Shown here piece by piece: positions 44,470 to 57,684 of a stretch of DNA of 64,000 nucleotides. Both the position numbers and the translations under genes were made by a program. The first letter of the stretch is position 1, and every line of letters begins with the position of its first letter. Source of the stretch: Chelydra serpentina (lineage: Eukaryota; Chordata; Testudines; Chelydridae); contig JBAIAC010000020.1 of assembly GCA_037349315.1 (NCBI GenBank), positions 2,666,001 to 2,730,000 of the forward strand, written 5' to 3'. The notes below the pieces were generated by a model. The model was not told the origin of the DNA. It searched no databases and worked only from the letters and a program-made list of their open reading frames with translations.

Positions 44470-45600
44470 AGATATTACCCTGTTATTTAGTATTTGTAAT
44501 AGGTTTATAGACTTATATTAAAGTAAGCTTGGCTGTAACACAAGAGACCTAAAGGCCATATCCTGTATGTTAAGCTAAGAAAAGTTAATACATCTATATT
44601 AAGACCATTTACCCAGAAAAGTAAAGTTGATCTATATTTTGTTACCTAAATAGATAAATACCCATGCCTATGTCTATGACCTTTTATCTAGACCAATAGA
44701 CAATGGAGAATGGCATAGGGTTTTTTTGAAAGTTGTACCCACAGACATAACAGGTACACCACAAGGAAATTTATGTGCATAGGTACATGTCATTAATACG
44801 TACAAACCTACTAGCCAGACTAAGCGTACCCTAACATTTTGTGGGTGAGGAATGAAATTTGGGCATAGGAGAAAGGATTTCCGGCACTTGTGCCCTATAA
44901 AAGAGGTGACCCACCTCGCTAGAGCACTTCCACATCCACTTTCACTTCACTTCTGCTCCTTCTTCACTCCACTCCGCTCTATCGTTCTCAGAATAGATAA
45001 AATGAGTATCTATCTACGATGACTACTGCTATTAGTAGGCTATACTTGTTCTTCTTAAACTTTCAGTTTCAAGAGAACTAGGCTAAGCTTGGGGTTTTTT
45101 CCTAAGATTTTATTCTTAGTTTGTTGATTAGGTTTTGATTTTAAGTTTAAGTTAGTCAAGTAAACCCTAAATCAGCTTTGATAGCTCTTGGCTTTTTCTA
45201 AGCACTGCATCCCTTACTCAAGAATTGAGAAACCTGAACTGCAAGGCTGGTCCTGTGTCTCTTACCACCAGGTTATCAAGGAAGGGTGTGAGTATATTAA
45301 CCAAAGCTTTGTTGCATATAATACTATATTATCATATGTATCTTTTGAATAGCACTAATGCAATTAAAACTTTGTAACTCTGGATATTATACCATTTACT
45401 TATTATTATTGATTTTAATAAAAAGTCTTTAAGACTATATCTGTCTCAGTGTGTGCTTCCTGTCATACCCCCAAGGGTCCTTTGTAAATTCTGTGCGGCC
45501 TGATTCGGGACAAGAACTTTTATCTTGTGATCAAACAGATTGGCAAGCCTAAAACCCATATTAATTAAATTAAATTGATAAATTACATGAATTTTATCAG
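44470..45600 (+). mobile_element. Possible LTR of a retrovirus-like element
   Basis: A TATA box (cctataaaagagg, about 44892) is followed about 530 bp later by AATAAA (45417) and a TG-rich stretch (gtgtgtgcttcctgtca), an LTR-like order. Ends and target duplication are not found, and no coding region belongs to it. Described only as LTR-like. Confidence 0.3.
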
Positions 45601-46413
45601 TACGCTCTAAATCAGGCTACAGCGGGAATGGACTTCTTTTAGTCCTAGGAAGGGAGTCTCCTGATGAGGGGGTCTCTAGGGCCTCATGTGGGAAGTGCCT
45701 AGGAGTACCTATAAGTCATCCTCGTTCCCGCCTGCATGCACCACCCTACCCTGCCCTGCCCTTCGGTTCCTCGCTATTGACTCTGGCGGTCTCTGGCTGT
45801 GACTTTGGCGTGACCCATGGCTCCAGACGTTGGCTACCAATCCTGGCTCAGTATTCTCCTTGCCCTTCTCTAGCTTTGCTCCAGGCCCTCCACCGGCCCA
45901 CGCCAGCATTGCCTCCTCCTCCTGATCTTCCCCAAGCTCTCAGATTTTGACTACCTGTCTTTGATCTTCAGCCTGGATCTGGACTGTGGCTTAACGTTGA
46001 CTTGGCCGATCTTTGGTCTCTGACCACCCGGCTTCAACCTCTGGCCTGGACTTGGACTCTGTCTCTGGTTCTGCTTTGTCAATGGACTCTGATCTCGGTT
46101 TTGATCTTGGTGTGTCCCTGGACCTTGATTCTAGCACCACTCTTAGCCTAGGCACAATCCTGCACCCAACCACTAGACCTAACCATCAGATGCAGCACGT
46201 GACATCAGGTAGTGCAACTTTTTGCAGAAAAGCAGGCTCTCCACAAGTAAGTGGCCCATATGCAACAGGGGACACATCACACCAGGTGTGAACCATGGCC
46301 TCACTACATGAGCCTGGCCCAATGATGCCCTTACTGGAGTTGCGCAATGGAAATGACTGAAAATGTAATGGTTTCTAGAACCAACCTCTGGCCCTGGACC
46401 TACTCCACCATTC

Positions 46414-47950
46414 TTGACTCGTACACCCTGCATTCCTGATAAATACCAGGATTACATGGATACCTTTGAAAGAAATGTGGACTCGTTGCCTCTGCACTGG
46501 GACTATGACTGCCCTATTGACCTACAACCTTGGTTGAAAGTTGCCTTCAGCTGTATTTACACATTATCGGAACAAGAATTTGTGGCTCTCCCTGCGTACA
46601 GTCATGAAAACTGGTCCAAAGGGTTTATTAGCTACTAAGCATTTCCCATGGGTGCCCAGGCCCTTTTTGGGAAGAAGAAATGACTCTACTGTGCTTCTGT
46701 TTAGACAATCAGCCCCTGAACAAACTGATAGTTTGGAACCATTATCTCCTGCTGTGAATCCCACAATTGTTGGCTCACAGGAAATCTGCAAAGGTTTTCA
46801 TCAAATTTCATCTGCAAGGATATCCAGTCTAACACTCATTTGGGCAGAGGACAAATGGAAGACAGATTTCAAAACACACTATGGACATTTTAACTGTCCG
46901 GTATGCTATTTGGGCTAAGTAACAGTCCCCTGACCTTGCAACACTCCATCAGTGATGTAGCTGGGGACATTGTGGATCCATACATTGTCATCTATTCAGG
47001 TGACATACTTGTCTTTTTGGAGAACCCAGAGCAGCACATTCACCACACCCGAACCTGGAGAGGTTTCGGCAGCATGGTCTCTACACAAAATTGGATAAGT
47101 GTATCTCCAGCCAACTCTTCACAGAGTTTTTGGGGTACATCTTCTCCCCCGAAGGTGTTACGATTGATCCAAAGAAGGTGAAAGCCATTCACAACTGGGA
47201 GGAAGTTTGAAGTCCTCAAGAAGAGCAGTGCTTCCCAGGCTTCACAAGTTTTACCACTGCTTCGGCTCAGGGTTCTCAGAGCCAATAACCCCCACGAGAG
47301 CTCTCCTCCACAACACGGCCACATTCGTTTGGTTGCCCAAGGCACAACAATCCCTCAGACAGCTCAGAATTGCCTTCACCACTGCATCTATTCTGAGGCA
47401 CAGCATTCATCATGGAAGTAGACGCATCTACTATGACTATCAGGGCCTGCTTTGTTTGGTGGTGCCAGATGTAGGCTGAAATTCAGACTTAGCTTGACTC
47501 ACGAGAATTCTGCCCTTGCATCAATGCACCACTCACCAAACTTCTTGGCATCTCATGCCTCTGGAAACCCTGCCCCGGCCATGGACAGCCATTGCCATGT
47601 AATTTCACTATTGAACTCCCTGAATCAAATGGCCACATGGTAGCACTGATTCTCATAGATCACCTGACCAAGATGGCGCACTTCATCCCGCTGTGAATAC
47701 GTACCTTCGGCTGAGAGGACAGATCAGCTCCGAATTTGCAAAACCAAAATGCTGATGACACCTTTATTTTGTTAACTATAGATTTCCCCCTGATTCCATG
47801 CCACACTACCAATGGCCTCTCTGTACTTCCCGGCTATTGATCTGGTTCAATGAATCCACCACATTCAAGAAGAATGAAGGGAGGCCCTCAAGGACACTAG
47901 GAAGGATTTCAGATAGTATGTGGATTGCTGATTTCAAGAGGGGCCAGCCT
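46414..47950 (+). pseudogene. Decayed Gypsy pol of a different lineage
   Basis: Fragments in changing frames: D-C-P-I-D-L-Q-P-W and I-Y-T-L-S-E-Q-E (pre-RT), M-L-F-G-L-S-N-S-P-L-T-L-Q-H and V-I-Y-S-G-D-I-L-V-F (RT palm; the catalytic YLDD is now Y-S-G-D), then P-K-A-Q-Q-S-L-R-Q-L (RNase H start) and, near 47655, I-D-H-L-T-K-M (integrase core). Here integrase follows RT, the standard Gypsy order, as in sushi-ichi-like elements. It is heavily degraded. Confidence 0.6.
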
Positions 47951-48194
47951 TTTCAGTAGGGAAGCCATTTGCTAAAGGGAGGTACCGAGCCCCTGGCACT
48001 GACCAAATCCCTAAACCCCATCCAGATGGGCAGCAGTTCCTGACCCATGCCCCTTGGCTGCCCTTCTGATCTCATCCTCCTCCCTGGCTCTAGGGAGAAA
48101 ACTCTGGGTGCCTTACCTCACTGTGGCACTATCTGTGCCCAGAATGTCTGAGCCCCTCGCAGACAATAGGACTGTCCTCCCCTCTCCTCCTTGG

Positions 48195-48295
48195 TGGGGA
48201 CGGGACTACTACCCCCATTTTACAGACACGGAATGGCGGTGATGAAGTGACCTCTCCAAGGTCACACCTAGAAAAGTGGGGGGAGATCTAGGAAT
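48195..48295 (-). mobile_element. MIR-like SINE fragment
   Basis: Antisense cccccattttacagacacgg, then gtgacctctccaaggtcac. Confidence 0.5.
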
Positions 48296-50304
48296 TGGAC
48301 TGGGTTCTACAGTAGTGCCCTCCCCACAGGGGCAGCTCCACTCTCTGCCCTTCGTTATCTCCTCCCCTCTTGGCTCTGAATGGGAAATTAGCAGGGGATT
48401 CCTCCACCTTCTGTCTTCCAGGGATCTGTCCATGTTGCCTACAGCAATGCAGCCTGCAGCTGGCCCAGCTTGGGAAGCCATGACCTCATTCTGTGAAATC
48501 GAGAAGTGCTGGCTCTCAGTGATGTTTAGATGGAAAACCACTCACCCAAACGGAGGTAGGAACCAGCCATTTCCCGGTTGTCCTGAGGAGCCACGATTCC
48601 TTCAGGAACTGGGCAAGAGCACAATGATCAGTTTGTCAAAGGTAGGGGAGGATAGTGTCTAATAGAGGAGGAGAATGAGCTAGGCTCTGTATTTGGGCTT
48701 GGCAGGGATCAAGCGAAGGGACAGGGGCTGTTAGAGGGTAATGGTGAGGTACAAGGGGTGTCAGAGATGGGGGAAAGGCCTGAAAAGTTCAGCTACTTTA
48801 GATCAATTGTGCCAGAGAATCACCAGTTGAGGTGACTGAAAGCTCTGAACTAGGGCTGGCCAAAATTATCACCCTCAGATGGGAACATCCCAAAAGTCTG
48901 CAGAAGCTCAGCCTGAGGTGAACACTATGGCCCAAACCTCTCTCTGCTCTGTACCTCACAGGATTCCAGCTAGCTGTTCCAATACAGGATAAAAACTATG
49001 CCACCGAAGTCTCACAGACCTGTGCTAGTGAAGTTCCACTTTAACCCGCTGTGATGCATAGACCTTGCCCTGGCACAGGGATGAATTTCACCCATTCAGA
49101 GAGTAAGGAAATAATTGTCTGAAAGCCTTTTTCTTTTTGGATGTCTGTATAGTGGAAAATAACTATGGGGATTTTTAACCTGTATTGCTCCCAGAACTGG
49201 TGCTTCAATGATGCAAAGAAGTGCTGATGCACTAGTTGATTTTTCCCATTTTAATCTACTATCTTCTTCTCTTTTAACAGGTACACTAGAGGCAACCCAT
49301 GCTTCATATGGGCATTCTTGGGTGTGCAGATTGCATCAGACCTGTATTTAATTGATTTTTTTTAAAGTGCTAAGCAAATGCTACACTGTAATGAAAAGAA
49401 ACAGAAGCAAAAAACTAAAAGTATGTTACTTAAACCAATGAACAGATGCAGAGAGTGGAAACACAGGAAAGCAAACAAATGAATACTGTGAGTAAATAAC
49501 CTGAAAGCAAATGGGGAAAAAATATCTTCTGGGTAATTGTGGCTCTTGGGACAAAGATCAGGTTCCTGGTACCTAGCCTGACTGGGAGCATCCCTTATCC
49601 CTGGATCCCAGACCTTGGATACAGATGTCGTTCTCCTTGTTTTGTCCTTATTTTACTCCTCGGAAAAGGATCCCCAAAGGTGGTGTAAGGATCATGGACT
49701 CTAGTGCCTGCAAGAAGCTTCAGCCACCTTCACAGGTAGAAGTTGCTGTCTTTCATACAATGCCACTAGTGCCCTTTCTGCTCTCCAGTTCTGCTCCCTC
49801 CAGCAGGACAGAGACACCCCTTGACTCCCCAAGTCCTGATTTCCTACCATTAAAGGGGCTGAGGGATTGCATTGCCCCCACCCCCGCGATCAGATACTTT
49901 TCCTGTGGGAATCTCCCTAGAACAGGGGAGAAATCTATTCTTCTCTTAGAACCAGTCTGCTCAGTAAATCCACCCACATCTTAGTTGCTTTGTTTATCCG
50001 AGATTAGTGGTATCTGTGGAAAACCCTTAGGATGCAGGGGTGTGAGGTGGAGCAGGAGATACGGGAGCTCCAGCCGATTCCCCTGAAGAACACCACCCTG
50101 TCTTTCTCTGGTCAGGCTAGGGCTCATTGTCCATTGTGGAGGTGAAGACTGGATGGGAGCTGATGGATTGGCCTTGATATGTCATGTCCTTGTGTGGATG
50201 AAGGACCTACATCTCAGAGATGGCCAGCAGCAGATGTAACACATGGGTCCAGGAATAGGCTAAACAACCTATATTGATAGGTAAGTAAAATCATGGCCTC
50301 ATGT

Positions 50305-50407
50305 AGACATCACAGGAGTTGGTGGGGATCGAACCAGGGTCCTTCAGCACAAGCCCCTCTCACTCAATGTCAACCAATCCAGTTCCACCCACTAGACCAC
50401 ACCCCCT
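50305..50407 (-). mobile_element. tRNA-related SINE
   Basis: On the minus strand gggggtgtggtctagtgggt (box A-like) and ggttcgatccccaccaac (box B). The sequence between is too long for an intact tRNA. Confidence 0.5.
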
Positions 50408-51593
50408 TCTAGAGCCGCAGAACCCAGGAGCCCTGATTCTCAGCCCTGATTCTCACATCACAAGGCCAAACCTCCTCCCATTAAGGGAGCTATAGAAGGG
50501 ACTGTCTGCAGAGACCCCCTCTAAATTTCCACTGTCAGAGACTGCTGCCACCTGTGAAAAGTGATTGAGCGGAGATCTCCCCTGTGGTAATCCGAGGGGC
50601 TGCACATTTGGGTTTCACAGGGAAGGCCTCTGGCGGCCATAGACGGAGTGTTCCTGTGAGAGATTTTCCATCTCTAACAAAGGGTTTCTGTTCCCCCAGA
50701 TCTCCAGCCCCACAGCAGAATGCGGGAGAGCCCGAGTGCTGACAGGCTAAAGGAGTCACAGGAGTCACTGCGCGGTGGTGCAGCAGGTGGAGTGTCTGCA
50801 GTCACCATGGGCCAAACCCTGCACTCCAGACAACACAGGCTGTTCCTCTGGATTGCGAAGGGGACTTTGGCTTTGTCCACAAGTGGGATGTTTTCATGAG
50901 GCTACTCAATGGTGCATGAAGCGCCATCCAAGCAAGGGGAGAATGGACATTAAAGAGCGTGGCTGGGACCTCTGCGGAGCTGCTGCAGTCGAGCATCCAC
51001 AGCCAGAAGAAAGACGATGGGAAGCTCGCTTAGATGGCTGGACACAGCAGTAGCAGCAGTTTCATAAAGCTCTGCTCGTGCTTTAGCCAACAGAGGCAGG
51101 ACGAAGAGCCACAGTGTGAGAGCCTAGGTTGCAATTAGTGCTATGCTGTTTCTCAGCGGATTATGCTGTCTTGACAGTCTATTTCCTGTAAAGTGCACAT
51201 TCAGCCTCCCTGGCTGACCTCAGTGGAAGTTAGGTGCTCTGTGCCTGCAGGATTAGTGCTCAATATGCTCGCACAGCAACCTAGCATGCAAAAATGCAAT
51301 ATGATAGATGCAATGGTCGAAATATGTAAAAACCTGTCCTCCTTGTTTGTCCCTGCAGTTTTCATGTTTGCAATTAAAGGAAGACAGATATCTAGCTACT
51401 TGATACCCCCCTTGTTCCAGTCAGGCAGAAGATCAGCGCTAACATGCACACAAACCTTTTTAGGGAAAAGATGGATTTTTAACATAAAGCCATACCCAGT
51501 TTAGCCACATTTGAATGACTTCTCAGGTGGGGCAGTGTAAGAAATGGCTGTGCCTTTCGCTTAAGATTTGACTCACTGTGGAATGGCATGTCA

Positions 51594-51779
51594 CATAGAA
51601 TCATAGAATCTCAGGATTGGAAGGGACCTTAGGAGGTCATCTAGTCCAACCCCCTGCTCAAAGCAGGACCAATCCCCAATTTTTGCCCCAGATCCCTAAA
51701 TGGCCCCCTCAAGGATTGAACTCACAACCCTGGGTTTAGCAGGCCAATGCTCAAACCACTGAGCTATTCCTCCTCCCCA
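51594..51779 (-). mobile_element. Turtle tRNA-derived SINE with CR1-like tail
   Basis: Antisense copy, from the CR1-like tail (atagaatcatagaatctc) to the tRNA head (ctgagctattcctcctcc). Confidence 0.85.
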
Positions 51780-51781
51780 CC

Positions 51782-51937
51782 CCAAAAAAAAAAAAAAAGT
51801 CCCCTGCCTTCATTAGCAGGACCAAGTACTGTCCCCTGACAGATTTTTGCCCCAGATCCCTAAATGGCCCCCTCAAGAATTGAACTCACAACCCTGGGTT
51901 TAGCAGACCAACACTCAAACCACTCAGCTATCCCTCC
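51782..51937 (-). mobile_element. Turtle tRNA-derived SINE, poly(A) type
   Basis: Antisense, next to the previous one. The A run at 51784-51799 is the 3' end of one of the two. Confidence 0.8.
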
Positions 51938-52261
51938 TTACTCAGTGTTAGATAACTAAGGGCCTATTGGACTGCAGAATGACCAGCAAATGAAACAAGG
52001 GGTGATCTTTTAAAAATAAATTCTTTACATTAACTAATAAGCCAAATTCCGCCCATGTCCAGGTCTGCTTTGTGTTTAAACCCTAGGTAAAACCCAATGC
52101 ATTCAGGCCAGCATGGAGCTGCTGTTTGAATTGTCTAATATAGTCTTTTCAAAGGAACTTTTGACAGTTAGATGTACTGATCCATTTGAAATTAAGTGAG
52201 ACCTGGGCATCCACCTATCCATGGCATTCACCTGCTCCTCAGTATCATGACAACTGTGCAC

Positions 52262-52445
52262 CTCACAACCTTTTATTTATTTAACCTCACTACACCCCTG
52301 CGAGGTCGGGAATTACTACCGTCCCCATTTCACAATTGGGGAACTGAGGCACAATGAGATAAAGAAAGTTCTGAAGGTAACTCAGGAAGTCTTTGGCAGA
52401 ACAAGTAGTTGAATCTGGGTCTACCAAATCCAGAATTAGCACCTC
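52262..52445 (-). mobile_element. MIR-like SINE fragment
   Basis: Antisense ccccatttcacaattgggg, then actgaggcacaatgagat. Confidence 0.55.
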
Positions 52446-52659
52446 AGCCATGAGAACATCCTTATGCCTGACTCCCTTACCCTCTTCTGAATATCCTCAT
52501 CCTAGTTTAGGCTTTTTCCACTGCAGTTTCCTGTGCCTCCCATACATTATTCATTGTCTTAAGACTTTAAAGACCTAAAATATGTCTGTGTCAGCTTTAT
52601 ATGAATAGAAACACAGATATACAGATGAGTAAGTGGGTAAAGAATGGTGTCCCTAGCCA

Positions 52660-52826
52660 CTGTTTGTCAGAGGGTGGTGATGGATGGCAGGAGAGAGATC
52701 ACTTGATCATTACCTGTTAGGTTCACTCGCTCTGGGGCACCTGGCATTGGACACTGTTGATAGACAGGATACTGGGCTGGATGGACCTTCGGTCTGACCC
52801 AGTATGGCCTTTCTTATGTTCTTAGT
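52660..52826 (-). repeat. Interspersed repeat (taagaacataagaac type)
   Basis: Inverse of the repeat at 21837-22022: ggcacctggcattggacact and tatggcctttcttatgttct. Confidence 0.5.
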
Positions 52827-54421
52827 AGAAACACAATCAACAACAAAACAGCAAAAGAAAGTGCAGTGGCCAACTCAGCCAACACAAAACACATCCGGAC
52901 ACAAGGGTACCCTCATCTGATCTCATGCAAAAGATGTAGATCTCTTGTAATCAGAACTGGTGGCGCTAGATCCAGAGATAGTATAAACTGGAATAGCTTG
53001 AGCATTTGTAAATCAACCACTTTCATACTTTGAGTGCATATTTTGTTTTAAGACTTTGACAAATAATGAAAATACATGCTGAGCAATATATGTGAATGAA
53101 TATTCTCTCATTTCTCCTGGGATGTGTCTTTTGCTCAAACTGCCTCTCCTGGGAAACTTCTTGTTACTTTCTGATTCAGGCTACATTTGCTCACCAATGG
53201 CTGTGCAGATTGGCTGGCCTTTGGGGAGCTGTCTCTGAAACCCAGGACTGTACACATGCACAAACTCCAGCTCCATTTTTGGGGTTGTTACCCTGTGTTT
53301 CCCCCTCCCAGACACTTAGTCCTTCCCTGCTCCCTTTTCCTCAAGGGCTGTGGTCTGTGCTCTCTGGGCTAAGAGTGTCTATTCTTTGATCAGAGGCACC
53401 TTTTCCCAGAAGTTTCCCCTCCCCTATAAACCAATAAAGAGAGAGTTACTATAGGAATTAGCATCTCACCAGAGAACACTGCTCATAGAGAGAAATATGG
53501 AGACCTAGCTCATGTCTGTGCAGGAAGAAAGCTTGGGAGGGCATTCAAAGATATATGGTATGAATGTAATTCAAGATGTACAGTTCCTCTTTATAAAATA
53601 GACACATAAAATGATACCTGAATTAAATGTGGCCTCAGTGGGCATTTTTCAAAAAGCAGCAGGAATGGTTACAGAATGGGAACATCCATCTTTGAGTCAC
53701 CTATGACAAAAAGTTTGCCAAACCAATATGTTTCCAAGAAACATTTCAGTTTAGACTGACTGGCATTTTTAAACAGAAAATAGATTTGTAAAAAAAATTT
53801 CAACCAGTTCTACACGTTTACTTTCCAATTAGATTTCTCCATTCTCTCCCACCTTCCCCCTGTATCACAGGCTGTAGGTGCTCTTCCTAATTTGAAACAC
53901 ATACATAAAAACTGAAGATCTGAAAGACAAGTCCTAGATTAGAGAATTGTCTTTTGTAAATATAAAAGTACGTAACCTAGAAGCTTCAACCACGGACATG
54001 CTGGAGGCTACAGCCAATGCACACATCATCCCAAATCTAGCCTGGGAAAGAAGATGTGCTTTACAGCAGTCCCAGAATGTTAATACATTCAAAGGATTGT
54101 GGACCAAAGCAGAAATGAGTTGCAAATCTGGTGACTCACTCTCCCCAAAAGATGCCCTGTCCCTAGCCCCCAATTTGAATCAAAATATTTCCAGAGCAAA
54201 AGTTCTTCTTCAGATGATACCAAGAGGAACTGCCCTTGTTCAAAACAGCTTGCATCTTCTATTGTTCTCAAGGACGGCAAGGTGCATATGATCTTTGAAA
54301 GATAATGGCTCACTGTGCTGGGGACATGGACCTCCAGCTTCTGTGAGGGCAGCTTGACTTTACTGTTGTTGGAAATAATGGCAGGTAGTGGTCATATTGA
54401 AAGAGGACCTCTTTGCTTAAA
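52827..54421. other. No gene seen
   Basis: Unassigned, with A/T-rich repeat at 53690-53810. The frames at 53947-54291 on both strands show no family pattern. Confidence 0.5.
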
Positions 54422-54426
54422 GGCAG

Positions 54427-55269
54427 TGCCAGGGTTGCCTCGCCACTCTGAACTCTGAGGTACAGATGTGGGGACCTGCATGAAAGACCCCCTACGCTTA
54501 TTTCTACCAGCTTAGGTTAAAACTTCCCCAAGGCACAAATCCTTCCTTGTCCTTGGATGGAATTGCTGCCACCACCAAGTGATTTAGACAAAGATTCAGG
54601 CCACTTGGAGCCCTATCTCCCCCTAATACCTCCCCAAGCCCCTTCAGCCCCTTTCCTGGGGAGGCTTGAGAGTATATCCTCACCAATTGGTACAGGTGAG
54701 CACAGACCAAACCCCTGGGTTTTTAGGACATTGAAAATCGAACAGGTTCTTAAAAGAAAAAATGTATTTAAAACAAAAAAGTAAAAGTATCACCTTGGTA
54801 AAATCAGGATGGAAGGTAAATTTACAGGGTAATAAAAAGATTTAAAATACAGAGGATCCCCCTCTAGGCTTAACTTCAAAGTTCCAGAAAATAGGAATAA
54901 ACCTTCCTCTTAGCATAGGGAAAATTCACAAGCTAAAACAAAAGATAATCTAACACCTTGCCTTGCTTACTTACACTTTGTAATCTTAGAGACTTGTTTC
55001 AGGATTATCCGTAGGAGAAGGATTTTCCTGCCCTGGCCCCTCTCTGGCTCCGAGAGAACACAAACAAAGAGCACAAAACAAAAATCTTCCCCTTTCCCCC
55101 CAGATTTGAAAGTATCTTCTTTCTCCATTGTGCCTTCTGGTCAGCTGCCAACTAGGTTAATTGAACTGATTAACCCCTTACAGGTAAGTGATTGTGTACC
55201 TCTGACCAGGAGGGATTACATATTGCTGCATACATAAGGGTTGTTACCCTTCCCTTTATATTTATGCTA
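54427..55269 (-). mobile_element. Solo LTR, family B relative
   Basis: 843 bp from TGCCAGGG to TTATGCTA, with a perfect 5-bp duplication GGCAG (54422-54426 and 55270-55274). It is more diverged from 35285-36041 than the other B copies. Confidence 0.75.
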
Positions 55270-55449
55270 GGCAGCTTTAGCCTCATTCCTGTTGACAATG
55301 ATGAGAGCTGGTGGCCATTCTGAAAAGTTGCAGTTCTCTGAAGAAGATAGATATTCACCATTAAAGCTTTCGTAAAATGTTCCCCTTGCCCTTTCACACA
55401 TGTACCCACAAATTCTTAAGCATCAATAGTTTTAGCAGAAAATTTCAGC

Positions 55450-55548
55450 TTTTTCTCAAAAATTGGGAATTGGACCTGCTTTGAGCAAGGGGTTAGACTA
55501 GATGACCTCCTAAGGTCCCTTCCAACCCTGATATTCTATGATTCTATG
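55450..55548 (+). mobile_element. SINE/CR1-type tail
   Basis: caaaaattgggaattggacc to ctatgattctatga. The head is missing. Confidence 0.65.
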
Positions 55549-56334
55549 AACCAGAACTGCAAAAATGTGATGCGACACGCCCAGGGGAGAGGGTGGGGAT
55601 TTGGGGAAGGGGTTGGAATGGGGGCATGGCCGGGGGCAGAGTTGGGGCGGGTCCGGGGGGGCACGAGCATCAACCGGCACCAGCCAAAGTCGACGCCTGT
55701 GGTCTGAGAGGGGATTGGCTGCTGCTCCCTGTTATTGACAGACTGCTGGGCTGTGCAGCATCCCTGCCTATGGGGCCTGCTCCTGGCCAGATTTCAGTCC
55801 AGGATGGCTCTGCTCTGGGTCCCACGAGGAAGTTTCCAGTTTGGCAGATGAGATCTCTGAGATTAGGCCCCTGCTGTTCATGTGCCGGCTGGCCGAGCAG
55901 TACTGCGGGGGGACAAACGCTAGGGGGGGACAAATGTGTTTGAGTTTCACACAGTGAGGATCAGGAGGTGTTTAAATAAATTCATCTCCCCTCTATAACC
56001 AGCCCCCACCTGACCGGCCCAGGCCTGTCGGGAGCGCGGAGCTCAAGGGTTGGCAGAACTCCATTGTTCTCGAGGGGAGCTGAGCTCCTGAGCATCCAAG
56101 AAGGAATCAGCATTGCACACTGTAGATTTATTGCAACGGGAATAAACACTCTGACATCTGCCCTAGTGTCTAGAAAATTCCAAACGGAGGGGAGCAGGGA
56201 TGAGGGAGGCTACGAGAAATGCACGCAGACAGCACTGATATGTTGGGGAGTGGGTAAGAGCACAGAGGAATCTGAGGACAGAGACATGGAGCAGAAAGAT
56301 TTTTCCTAAAACTTGACAAAGTTCTATGGCGACT

Positions 56335-56634
56335 AAGGGTACATCTATACTTACACGTCGCATCGGAGGAGTCCAATCAATCTTCTGGGTTCAATTTATC
56401 ACGTCTTGTCTAGACGCGATAAATCGAATCAGGAAGTGCTCCCCCGTCGATACTTGTAATCCTACTCCGCGAACGGATTAGGCGGAGTCGACGGGGGAGC
56501 CTGCGCACCGCGTGTGGACCCCGGGTAAGTACCTTTTCATTCGAACTAAGATACTTCGACTTCAGCTACGTTATTCACATAGCTGAAGTTGCATATCTTA
56601 GTTCGAATTGGGGGGTTAGTGTAGACCAGCCCTT
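56335..56634. mobile_element. MITE, about 300 bp
   Basis: aagggtacatctatac … gtgtagaccagccctt with several internal inverted stretches (tagtcgaag-like arms and tcgacgggggag repeats). Short flanks compatible with a TTA-like duplication suggest PIF/Harbinger type, not proven. Unit A lacks it. Confidence 0.65.
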
Positions 56635-57536
56635 AGTGATTAGCCCATATAGGAGCCACTGGCCTCTTCTGTGCCCACTATTTCAGAGTCAATGCAGGCA
56701 GCAGGTGCAGGCTATGCTGTATTTCAGAAGCCAGAGCATTATCTGGGCCTGCCACAGACTTTCCCTACTACAGAGTATGTTGAACTCTTGTTTTCCTGCA
56801 CCCGAGGAAGCTTTAAAACAAAAATAAAATCATGTTATTCCTCTGCTAACCCCGAAACCCCAACATCTAGAAAATGACACTGCAGCAGAATAGCCCTTTG
56901 AAGGGAGCTATGGACAGCTGGTCAGAATATGGAGAAACAATTTTGCAAAAAATATGTGGATTTTTTTGCATCTCACTAGTTCAAGGTGGAGTCATTTTTT
57001 ATTTTTGCACAATTTGCCGTTAACTTTTTTTATCAGCATTCTCAACAAATGTTATCAAAATCATTATACTTTTTATTTATTTACTGAAAGCCAAGTTCTC
57101 AGTAAACAGTTTTAGCAACCACTTTTATATAAATGTTCACCAAATTTTTACAAACAAAATAGAAAATTTCAAAATATTCCTGCAGGTTTTTGTAAAAATT
57201 TTCATTTTAGAAAAAAAGCTCATTTTTCTACAAAAAATCTTTTTGTTCAACATTTTTCAATCAGCTCAAGTACAGGCAGGAGCAGGTAGAGATAGAAAAC
57301 TGGGCAAAAGGAGAGAGAAATCTTGTCTTTTTCATGGGTAGTTAAAAGCAATAATTGGAGTGGCAGATGTTCTGGGCAGGATGCAGGAATCCCTGGGTGA
57401 GACCCTGCAGGAGCACAGACCAGACCATCACAGGGGTTCCTTCTGCATTACAATCTGTGAGGCTGCTCCCTATGCCCAGGAGGGCAGAGAGAGGAATGCA
57501 AATCCTGGCTTACCCCACCCCCTCCCAGCACTGAAG

Positions 57537-57611
57537 TCAGCCCTGCTGTGTTCCAGCATTGGACAGTGTCTCATGGTGCATATTCTGGCTGGGATGTCCC
57601 AGATCCTGAGC
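57537..57611 (-). CDS. Gene 2 exon 9: C-terminal tail and stop
   Basis: 24 codons and TGA, starting A-Q-D-L-G-H-P-S-Q-N. It ends at the same stop as gene 1. Confidence 0.6.
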   Translation of the reverse strand, partial: AQDLGHPSQNMHHETLSNAGTQQG

Positions 57612-57652
57612 CTGAAATTCATGATCAGGATTCAGCCAACACCGCAACTCAC

Positions 57653-57684
57653 CCTGGCCATGCCGAACTCGCGGATGGCAGCAT
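57653..57684 (-). CDS. Gene 2 exon 8: completes the ITIM
   Basis: A 32-nt exon (ctctccccag / gtgagt), reading Y-A-A-I-R-E-F-G-M-A-R with the Tyr completed by its first two bases. The ITIM of gene 1 is retained. Confidence 0.65.

Larger units (their letters stand above)
47951..51593. other. No gene seen
   Basis: A MIR fragment and a tRNA-related SINE, otherwise unassigned. Open frames are short and overlap on both strands. Confidence 0.5.

Noticed and set aside
53947..54291. 114-codon plus-strand frame as a gene
   Set aside because: No motif, no splice sites, and an equally long overlapping frame exists on the other strand.
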